64,000 nucleotides of DNA. Origin: an uncultured Clostridia bacterium (GTDB taxonomy: Bacteria > Bacillota > Clostridia > Saccharofermentanales > Saccharofermentanaceae). The notes under the pieces were generated by a model. That model made no database searches. It had not been told where the DNA came from and saw only the letters and a program-made list of their open reading frames with translations. Positions 10,722 to 18,738 of this stretch are shown here, piece by piece (position 1 is the first letter of the stretch; the number at the start of each line of letters is the position of its first letter). Position numbers and translations under genes: made by a program. The DNA is taken from positions 1-64,000 of the forward strand of contig CAMVGO010000004.1 in NCBI GenBank assembly GCA_947167045.1, read 5' to 3'.

Positions 10722-11470
10722 TACTCGTCCTCGTTAATGAATTTCATAAAGTCATCAAGCTCGACAGCTTTGCCTTGCGGCGTGGTGTCGATATTATAAA
10801 GAGCATCGTCGCTCATACCGGAAGATACGATCGAAGATGAAGAGGATCCGAGGAATTCAAAAAGCTTTCCGAAGTCCGCGGAGTTTACCGAGATGGGCTC
10901 GGCGCGCTTGAGGGAAAGTCTCTTCAATATATCGAAATCAACACCGGAACCTACACCGATGTTAAAGACAACAAGCTTATCCTGACTCTCGAGTTCATTG
11001 CAGGCCTTGATCGCAAGCTCCATGTTCTGCATAGCGTTGGGTCCCTGCGGAGCGCCGTCCGTAATGACTACGAGCCATGGCTGGAAATACTTGATGCCCA
11101 TTTCCTTGTAGCCTTCTTTTCGCGCATTGAGAAGCTCTAAGGCAGTAAGAACGCCCTCACCGATAGGTGTAAGTGTCGTCGATGCCGTGATCTCGGGAAG
11201 TCCCTTCTCTTTGGAGATCTTACCGAAAGGCATTACGATATCGACCTTGGAACCGAATGTAATGATCGCTATATCCGTTGAAGACCTTGTGTCGTCATTC
11301 GCCTTGATTGAAGCTACGAAGTTCTGAAGACCCATGTTAAGCTGCTTAATGGGGTTTCCCATCATTGAACCCGATGTATCAAGTGCAAAACAAATTGGAA
11401 GTCTTCGTCTGGTGCTCGTACCGAAATCGGAACTCGAAAAACTGTTCGCCATAATAATCCTCCGACTCAT
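10721..11470 (-). CDS. vWA domain protein (TerY-like)
   Basis: MIDAS motif FALDTSGSMMG, later TLTPIGEG and VVITDGAPQG; overlaps the PP2C start. Confidence 0.9.
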   Translation of the reverse strand: MSRRIIMANSFSSSDFGTSTRRRLPICFALDTSGSMMGNPIKQLNMGLQNFVASIKANDDTRSSTDIAIITFGSKVDIVMPFGKISKEKGLPEITASTTLTPIGEGVLTALELLNARKEGYKEMGIKYFQPWLVVITDGAPQGPNAMQNMELAIKACNELESQDKLVVFNIGVGSGVDFDILKRLSLKRAEPISVNSADFGKLFEFLGSSSSSIVSSGMSDDALYNIDTTPQGKAVELDDFMKFINEDE

Positions 11471-11515
11471 CGTGAGTTAAAAATATACTCTTATGAGATT
11501 ATAACAAAAATAGTG

Positions 11516-13261
11516 TCAGAACAGACCGAAGAATTTCTTCTTCTTTGCGGGTTCTGCAGGGGCTGCAGGAGCAGCATTACCCGTCGTACCGGCGGGAACA
11601 AACGGAGAGTTGCTCTTCTGCGGCGTGTCGGCAGGCTTGTCATCATCAAATCTGACAGGTCTGAAACTGCTGCTCGTACCGACGCTCGAAGATACGAATC
11701 TGCCCGTAGGCGCATTCGCGAAACTCTTCTTCTCTGCTGCAGGCTTAGGCTCGACAGCCTTATTGCCCTTTGCTTTCCTGGCTTCAAGCTGTGCTCTGAC
11801 ATCGTTTACGTTGATGCTTGTCTGCTTATAGTCCTCACAAGGGAAAAGCTTGTAAGCTTCAGGATCGTCATAGACACAATTCTCAAGTTCATTCATATAG
11901 ACCTGAACGGCATCTCTCCAGCAGACAGCCTCATAGGATTTGCCTTCGCGGAATGTCTTGTAGAGCATGACGCGGAGTCTTTCCGGGAGATATTCCCAGA
12001 TGTGATCATAACCGCCAACGGGAATATGTTCCGTATCAGAGTTATCGAGAGTATACGGGAAGTTCTTGTTGATTATCTCTTCCCTCAATGTCTCGGCGCC
12101 GTTCCTGGTCGCATAAGGATGCAGGCCGCAGAACAGAATCGAGAATACGAGCATAGCGATCGAATAATCCTCATCCTCAAGGCTTCTTACAAAACCGGAG
12201 AAATCCTTTCCCCAGAGTTTCGGATCGGTAAACTCCTCAGTACCTACAGGACAGGGAAGATTGCTTATCTGAACACTGTCCATGTCGATAAGATACTGAA
12301 CAGCCGAAGTATAGATAAGTGCATTCTTGAGCTGAATGTCACCTGCGACAACATCATGCATATGAAGATAAAGATATTTGCTGATAAGCGACAGAAGCGT
12401 CTCGCACACATCGAGTCTCGTCCAGTAAGGGAACTGCTCGATTATTGCATCAGGTCCGTCGAAAACATTGCTGAGCGTCGTACCCTTGCCCAAAGGCATC
12501 GTATAACCGACGGGCATACCGCGGAAATAAAGAAGGTGTCTCGGGACACAGAATTCGGGTGACGTGATACCCAATGCCTGAAGCTTCTTGAGCTTGGCCC
12601 ATCTTAAAGGCGTGATGACTCCACTGTGATAGATCTTGGCAACGAATCTGGAATTGTCGGTCGTAAAAACCATTCCCTCAGCACCGCCGCTCAATCTCTT
12701 GACGAGCGTAAACTTGTCGCCTTCAGTGGATAAGACAACATCATCGATGTTTGCCCTGGCATCGGAATCAAGGAATGTATCATTCTGAGCCAGTCCGCTG
12801 ACTGAAGGGAGCGGATTATCCTCTATCGCCTCCGCAAGTGTCGGATAGATCCTGAAACCTTTAGGCGAAAGGATGGCGACATCCTTGTTATATTCGATCT
12901 TCTTCTCGCAAAGTCTCTTGAAGAAGATGCTTCTGCTGGTGGTAAGCAGACAGGACTCGTTAAGTTCCTTAACCTGCTCGATGAAATACTCTGTGTTGCA
13001 GGTGTTGACTAAATGGAGCCTGTTCGTGGTAAGAAGAGTCTGCATGAGATTGCGCATGGCTGTCTGGACATATTTGTCCTTGGGATCCTGCTGTGCGACA
13101 ACACACTTATGAAGGCTCTTAAAGGTATCATTGACATAACATTCAATGCCGTAATCATTGAACATATTTATGAGTTCATCAAAACATACTCCGTTGGAAT
13201 ACTCCAAGACAACAGAGTAATCAAGTACGATCGACAGATACTTACTCAGTCCTTCGAACAT
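11516..13261 (-). CDS. TerY-P-type protein kinase with an unassigned N-terminal domain
   Basis: LVKRLSGGAEGMVFTT, FVAKIYHS, HMHDVVAGDIQLKNALI, YLIDMDSVQI; C-terminus KKKKFFGLF. Confidence 0.82.
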   Translation of the reverse strand: MFEGLSKYLSIVLDYSVVLEYSNGVCFDELINMFNDYGIECYVNDTFKSLHKCVVAQQDPKDKYVQTAMRNLMQTLLTTNRLHLVNTCNTEYFIEQVKELNESCLLTTSRSIFFKRLCEKKIEYNKDVAILSPKGFRIYPTLAEAIEDNPLPSVSGLAQNDTFLDSDARANIDDVVLSTEGDKFTLVKRLSGGAEGMVFTTDNSRFVAKIYHSGVITPLRWAKLKKLQALGITSPEFCVPRHLLYFRGMPVGYTMPLGKGTTLSNVFDGPDAIIEQFPYWTRLDVCETLLSLISKYLYLHMHDVVAGDIQLKNALIYTSAVQYLIDMDSVQISNLPCPVGTEEFTDPKLWGKDFSGFVRSLEDEDYSIAMLVFSILFCGLHPYATRNGAETLREEIINKNFPYTLDNSDTEHIPVGGYDHIWEYLPERLRVMLYKTFREGKSYEAVCWRDAVQVYMNELENCVYDDPEAYKLFPCEDYKQTSINVNDVRAQLEARKAKGNKAVEPKPAAEKKSFANAPTGRFVSSSVGTSSSFRPVRFDDDKPADTPQKSNSPFVPAGTTGNAAPAAPAEPAKKKKFFGLF

Positions 13262-13403
13262 AACCTTACTTATAACCTTCTCTCTCCCCCGATTATGATT
13301 TTATACAATGGAAATTTATAAATCAAGAAATGCTAACAATAATTTTGATATTTTTACCATGAATCAAACACAAAGAAAAAAATATGTCGATACACACAAA
13401 GTA

Positions 13404-15266
13404 TCAGCCGATGCCGACCAGTTTCATTAGATATTTAGCATTAGATTGCCTGCTGATACCCGAAGTGAGCTTATAATCAAAAGTTATACCGGTATCCGTG
13501 TAGTTCTCCGAGAAGTGATAATACCTGATATTGTCGAAGCCTTCAGTCGTTTTATCGATCATTGCATAGTCATGTGTCGTCATCATGCCGCAGATATAAG
13601 GCTTCGAAAGTTTCTTTAATACCGTAAGCGCGCCTTCGGTCCTGTCATCGGAATTGGTGCCGCGGAATATCTCGTCTATCAGGAACAGAAGAGCTTTCTC
13701 CTCTCCTGCCGCCTTAACGATACCGGATATCCTTATGAGTTCTGCCTTGAATGTACTCATATTCTCCTCAAGGCTGTCGACTATCCTCATCGAACTCATT
13801 ACCCTCATTCTTCCGAGCGTAAGCCTGGATGCAGGTACAAGACCGCCTGTCATGGCAAGGATCGTGCAGACGCCGACCGTTCTGATCATCGTGGTCTTAC
13901 CGGACATGTTGGATCCTGTGATTATCGCTATATCATTCTTTACGGTAACGGAATTGCTTACCGCAGTATCGTGTGCAAGAAGCGGATGTGTAAGGTTCTC
14001 CCCTTCGAAATAAGCATTTGCGGAAGCTTCATCCGACTCAACGAATTCCGGGAAAGCGCTCTCTTTAAAGACAAGTCCTGTCTGTGCCGCACACATCATG
14101 GCCTCGAGTTCAGAAAGGCTGTCAATGTATGCCGGCAGGCTCTTTCCGTGCTTTACGGCCCAGTTGCCCAAAAGATAAGCGATAAGATAATCAAGCGGTG
14201 CGATCAGGTTAAGTATAAGAGCGAAAAGCGGCTGGCTCCTTAAGCCTGCCACACGCAGTGCGCGGTCCAGTTCCTTAAGTGAATCAAATGCGCTCTCAGA
14301 CTTGTCATCACCTTTAATCAGCGACTTGATGAGAGCATTATCAAAACCGGCTCTCTCGAGAATGGAATAGAGTTTCAATATCGTTCTGACCTGCGTAGGC
14401 ATTCCTTCGCAGGCTTTGATGTATGTGTCGTTAAATCTGTGTCCCGCAACCCATATGATCAGGTTGATGATAAAACATGCAGGGATCGATGAAGCAGCAT
14501 ACTCCGGGAAAAGGATATAAGCAGCAGGAACAAAGAGCCAGACAACACAGCCAAAGATGCCGAGAACATTTGCCGCGGTCTTTGTTTTCGTGCCTGTGCC
14601 TGCAAAGTCCATAAGGACCTTGGGATCTTTTGTCATCTTTCCGCATCTGGCAGTAGCCTGGTATTCGAGAAGTATCTCAGGCTTGGAGCAAAGCTCGCTG
14701 ACGGCAGCCTGCCTGGCCTTGAGTTCATCCCTTGTAATACCTGATTCGTGTTCGTAAAGGAGCGTATCGGCAAATCTTCTTCTTCCGAAAGAAGTCTCGG
14801 ATACGTTCAGGAGCGAAAACAGTGATTTCTTGCCGAACAGATCAAGATCAGCGCAGTAATCATGATCAGGCACGTCAAAATCCTTGCCATAGAGCCTGCT
14901 CTTCGCAGAGCCGATGTCTTCCGCCCTCTTGAGTCCTTTTACGGCAATGTTCCGGAGTTCATTGAAGTCACCGTTGATCCTGGCTATATAAGACAAATTG
15001 ACCTTACTTAGCTCGGTGAGATATTCCACCTTTTCGGTAATGCCGCTGTGTATGAAACAAAGAACTACGAACAGGGCAAGAAACAACGCGCCTGCAAAAA
15101 AGAGTACGGGAACCTGGCTTACGATACCCCAAACGATCATTGAAGCCGCGCCCAGGAAAGATATTAGTCTTAAAAAAGATAAAAAGCCGCTCTGCCTTCC
15201 ATATCGGGCAAGATCGGCATTTATAACCTTTTGTTTGTCTTCGTAGAACTTAAGATCAGCTTTCAT
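13404..15266 (-). CDS. MutS-family (domain V ATPase) protein with TM segments
   Basis: IITGSNMSGKTTMIRTVGVCTILAMTGG Walker A, FLIDEIFRGTNSDDR Walker B/signature; start placed at MKADLKFYEDKQ, overlapping the sirtuin stop. Confidence 0.85.
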   Translation of the reverse strand: MKADLKFYEDKQKVINADLARYGRQSGFLSFLRLISFLGAASMIVWGIVSQVPVLFFAGALFLALFVVLCFIHSGITEKVEYLTELSKVNLSYIARINGDFNELRNIAVKGLKRAEDIGSAKSRLYGKDFDVPDHDYCADLDLFGKKSLFSLLNVSETSFGRRRFADTLLYEHESGITRDELKARQAAVSELCSKPEILLEYQATARCGKMTKDPKVLMDFAGTGTKTKTAANVLGIFGCVVWLFVPAAYILFPEYAASSIPACFIINLIIWVAGHRFNDTYIKACEGMPTQVRTILKLYSILERAGFDNALIKSLIKGDDKSESAFDSLKELDRALRVAGLRSQPLFALILNLIAPLDYLIAYLLGNWAVKHGKSLPAYIDSLSELEAMMCAAQTGLVFKESAFPEFVESDEASANAYFEGENLTHPLLAHDTAVSNSVTVKNDIAIITGSNMSGKTTMIRTVGVCTILAMTGGLVPASRLTLGRMRVMSSMRIVDSLEENMSTFKAELIRISGIVKAAGEEKALLFLIDEIFRGTNSDDRTEGALTVLKKLSKPYICGMMTTHDYAMIDKTTEGFDNIRYYHFSENYTDTGITFDYKLTSGISRQSNAKYLMKLVGIG

Positions 15267-16269
15267 CCTTCTTCGCCTTTGAAGATGAGGCTTTCTTTGA
15301 AGCGGTCGTACCGGAAGCCTTCTTTGCAGGTGCTTTCTTCGCTGTCTCAGCCTTCGGCTCCTTCTTAGCATCTGCCTTTGAAGCAGACTTTGAAGCTGTC
15401 TTGGAAGCAGCGGACTTGGCCGTGGTCTTCGCAGAAGTCTTCTTAGCCGTTGTCTTCTTTGAAGTTGTCTTGGAAGCGGTATTCTTTCTGGATACTCTCT
15501 TCGGAACGACCTTGTCTAAGACTTCGCCTACGTTATCGTGGATCGTAAGCAGTGCCTTAAGATCCATGTATGTGGAACTCTTGTTGATGATGACGATCCT
15601 GTCATGCTTTAAGAACTGGGCGAAAGTTGCTGCGGGATAAACCGTAAGCGATGTTCCCGCAATGATCATGAGATCGCATTTCTTTACTGCCTTGATGGCA
15701 TTGTCAACATTCTCATGCTCGAGATTTTCCTCATAGAGAACAATGTCAGGTCTTACTATGCCGCCGCACTTGTCACAGTGGGGAACGCCTTCCTGTGCAG
15801 CTATGTATTCGATATTGAACTTCTTTCCACAGTCCATGCAATAATTCCTGAATACGGAACCGTGAAGTTCGATAACGCACTTGGAACCTGCCTCCTGATG
15901 GAGATTGTCGATGTTCTGAGTGATTATTGCCTTGAGCTTGCCCTGTCTCTCGAGCCTTACAAGGGCCTTGTGGGCCTTATTCGGTCTTGCGTCAGGATAT
16001 ATGAGCTTACGCTTATAGAAATCATAGAAATCTTCAGGATGCTCGATAAAGAAATCATGGGCGATAATGTCGATCGGTCTGTACTTGGTACCGCTCTCAG
16101 TGTTATAGATACCGGCTCCGCTTCTGAAGTCGGGAATGCCGCTCTCAGTCGAGACACCTGCACCGCCAAGGAAAACGATGTACTTGGACTCTTCGATCAA
16201 CTCCTTGAGCTGCTTTATCTTGTCATCACGGACGCTTCCGAATCTGTCAATCCTCGTCTCCACAAACAA
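15256..16269 (-). CDS. Sir2-family NAD-dependent protein deacylase with Lys/Ala-rich C-terminal tail
   Basis: FLGGAGVSTESGIPDFRS, ITQNIDNLHQEAG, zinc Cys pairs CMDCG/CDKCG; tail SKTTSKKTTAKKTSAKTTAKSAASK...; start could be GTG at 16263. Confidence 0.92.
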   Translation of the reverse strand: MFVETRIDRFGSVRDDKIKQLKELIEESKYIVFLGGAGVSTESGIPDFRSGAGIYNTESGTKYRPIDIIAHDFFIEHPEDFYDFYKRKLIYPDARPNKAHKALVRLERQGKLKAIITQNIDNLHQEAGSKCVIELHGSVFRNYCMDCGKKFNIEYIAAQEGVPHCDKCGGIVRPDIVLYEENLEHENVDNAIKAVKKCDLMIIAGTSLTVYPAATFAQFLKHDRIVIINKSSTYMDLKALLTIHDNVGEVLDKVVPKRVSRKNTASKTTSKKTTAKKTSAKTTAKSAASKTASKSASKADAKKEPKAETAKKAPAKKASGTTASKKASSSKAKKDES

Positions 16270-16278
16270 TAACCTCTA

Positions 16279-16734
16279 TCAATGAATATCGATTATGCCG
16301 TCACCGTCGAGATCCACGCCTTCAAGATCACCGTGATCGTGGAACATTCCGGCAGCACCGAACATCTCTTTACCTGTAACACGCTTCTCATCGCGTCTCT
16401 GTTCAACCAGTGTGCTCAAAGCCTTCCTGACTCTGTCAGGTGTCTTGATATTCTTGATCTCAAGGACAGGAGCCGTCTTATCGGCCGTGGTAAGGATTAC
16501 CGAACCGACACCGAAGATCTTCTGCCAGATCGACTGCTTGAACGTAAGATCCAGGATTCTGTATAAAAGGATCTCCTCAGAGCTTATGTTGAAGATACCC
16601 TTTTTGAGGTAGAACTTGTTCTTGCTGAAACTGTAGATGGTAAATGACAGCGGCAGACCCAGATATCTCTTCCTGTCCTGCCAGAGGATCTCTTCCTTCT
16701 CTGTCAGATTTGTAAGTTTGTCTATTCTACCCAT
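16279..16734 (-). CDS. bacterial PH-like domain protein with C-terminal DxDGDGxxD motif
   Basis: Start MGRIDKLTNLTEKEEILWQDRKR with AAGGGAG RBS; bPH-like SKNKFYLKKGIFNISSEEILLYRILDL; ends GVDLDGDGIIDIH. Confidence 0.65.
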   Translation of the reverse strand: MGRIDKLTNLTEKEEILWQDRKRYLGLPLSFTIYSFSKNKFYLKKGIFNISSEEILLYRILDLTFKQSIWQKIFGVGSVILTTADKTAPVLEIKNIKTPDRVRKALSTLVEQRRDEKRVTGKEMFGAAGMFHDHGDLEGVDLDGDGIIDIH

Positions 16735-16842
16735 AAGTAAAGCTCCCTTCGGGAAAGCAACATAAAGCTCTTCACAACTTACATTATATAAAAAAACTGA
16801 TTTTTTGTGCAAACAAATCGAAAATGAAACGTAATATTAATA

Positions 16843-18738
16843 TTAGCCTTCACCGTTCTCACTGTTCTGTTCCCTCGCAGGGTCGATTATCTCGGTATAG
16901 TCAAACAGTTCCGTATATGCCTTTCTGGACAGCGTGTTATAGCTCATCATGGCACGGTCAAGATAGAGATAATTGTCTCCGTAGGTATAATACGGCTTTG
17001 CTCCGCCGCCGAAAAAGATCCTGAATCCGTTGTTCTTGAGATAGACGGCTCTCTCGTCCGTACCGTAGATATAATTGCCGTTCGGATAAACGAGCATGTG
17101 AACATCTCCGAAAAGACTCCCTATCTGATCGAGCCACTTGATCGTGTCAAGTTCGATATCAGCCTTTTCCGTATTCCTGCAGTCGGCAATATAAGAATAA
17201 GTGCAGGAAGCGAATTTCCATCCGTTGTCCAAGAGGACACTTGCGATATCCATTACCCTGTTCCTGCTGAAATCAATATCATCATTGGTGGGATTTATCT
17301 GCGGAAGATTGGCAGCCGAGAGAGCGCTGTTGCGGTCGTCGATCTCGTCGGCAGCAACAACATATCCGAAGCATGCTTCATAGCCGCTTACGGAAATGAT
17401 GCCCTTCGCGCCGTCGTATGTGAAATCAGGATGCTTCTCAACAAAAACATCGAGCATTCCGATGGCCTCGGCAGTCCTGCTCACTATGGTCTCGCCCGCA
17501 GAATTCACATATTCCCCGCATACCTGGTTCTCATCGTTAAGGACCAGTCTCCTGCAGGTGCCGCAGCTGTATGCGGAACAGTTGTACTGCAGATTCTCGA
17601 TGACAACGACAAGCGGTTTCTTTCCCTTCGGCACAACAAGATTTCTTTCGAGAAGGAATGTAGGATCGCTCGCCTCAATGAGGTTCTCGGGATCAACGAG
17701 CACATAGTCTCTGGCGTAAAGATTTTCGAGGATCTTCTCAAATTCGTATGTCGTCAGATAAAGTCCCGTATCTCCGGAACGAAAACGTCCGGCAAACGCA
17801 GTATCCGTATCCACAATAAGCGACCTGACGCAAATTACTTCGATGGCACCCCTGTATTCCTTTACCTCGCTCGTGTGTGATGTTGCCGTCAGCAGATTGC
17901 TCTTTATCATCTCGTCTTCCGGGAAGATAACCGCAAGATCCGAGAACAGCTGCTCGGCGGAATAGAACTTGAAGGTCTGGAGCATATGCTCGCCTTCCTC
18001 CATCATGGGAACATACATCGTCTGCTTTATGGCCGCGATACGCTTATCGCAGTAATCGCCCACGAAGCCGTCATAACCGTCATTGACCTGTGTGTATTTC
18101 TGAACCGCAGCAACATAATCGCCATTGCTGAGCGATTCCTCCGCCGTCTGCACGTCACCCGTGGCAGTCTCGATGAAATCAAGTTCCCTGAGCAGAGGAT
18201 TGGCAGTCGCGGAAAAGTTTCCTATAGGCTGGAGCTGCTCGAAAAAATACATTACGACAGGCTTTTCGGTCTTGCCCAGAAGGAACTCCTCACAGATGCC
18301 GTACATTCTCTCGGAGACAACGGAACTCGTGAGCTCTCTCATGGAATCAAGGAAATTGATGTCGCTGTAAGTGAGAACATATCTGCTCGCGATTATGTGG
18401 TCGCAAAGCGAGTCTACACGGACCCTTACGATACTCTCCATATCATCGAGCATCTGCACTCTTACAGCATTCGATGCCTGGTTCTCCGGAGAAGCTTTGA
18501 GAACTTCATCCTGGATGCCTCTGTAGATATCGAGCGCATCGGTATAGCGCCCTTCGTCGATCGCCTTCTCGAAATTAGGAACGGTGTCCATCTCATAAGC
18601 AGTCTTTCTTCCGATAAACAGCGTCACGATGCCCAGAGCTATCAGGGCAACGGCGCAGAGGACTGCAGCGACGGTATATCCGATGCCGCCCTTGCGCTCG
18701 TCTTCTCCGACGCGATACTCGGAAGAAAATACCGTCAC
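16843..18738 (-). CDS. membrane-anchored polysaccharide-deacetylase-like protein (apparently lacking catalytic residues)
   Basis: N-terminal TM; C-terminal region resembles clostridial polysaccharide deacetylases (HPDFTYDGAKGIISVSGYEACFGY, DNGWKFASCTYSYI, LVYPNGNYI); GTG start overlapping parC stop. Confidence 0.7.
   Translation of the reverse strand: MTVFSSEYRVGEDERKGGIGYTVAAVLCAVALIALGIVTLFIGRKTAYEMDTVPNFEKAIDEGRYTDALDIYRGIQDEVLKASPENQASNAVRVQMLDDMESIVRVRVDSLCDHIIASRYVLTYSDINFLDSMRELTSSVVSERMYGICEEFLLGKTEKPVVMYFFEQLQPIGNFSATANPLLRELDFIETATGDVQTAEESLSNGDYVAAVQKYTQVNDGYDGFVGDYCDKRIAAIKQTMYVPMMEEGEHMLQTFKFYSAEQLFSDLAVIFPEDEMIKSNLLTATSHTSEVKEYRGAIEVICVRSLIVDTDTAFAGRFRSGDTGLYLTTYEFEKILENLYARDYVLVDPENLIEASDPTFLLERNLVVPKGKKPLVVVIENLQYNCSAYSCGTCRRLVLNDENQVCGEYVNSAGETIVSRTAEAIGMLDVFVEKHPDFTYDGAKGIISVSGYEACFGYVVAADEIDDRNSALSAANLPQINPTNDDIDFSRNRVMDIASVLLDNGWKFASCTYSYIADCRNTEKADIELDTIKWLDQIGSLFGDVHMLVYPNGNYIYGTDERAVYLKNNGFRIFFGGGAKPYYTYGDNYLYLDRAMMSYNTLSRKAYTELFDYTEIIDPAREQNSENGEG

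Noticed and set aside
11513-12562. 349-aa plus-strand ORF antisense to the kinase gene
   Set aside because: Lies wholly within a well-supported coding gene; no domain-like sequence, shadow frame of a GC-skewed codon pattern
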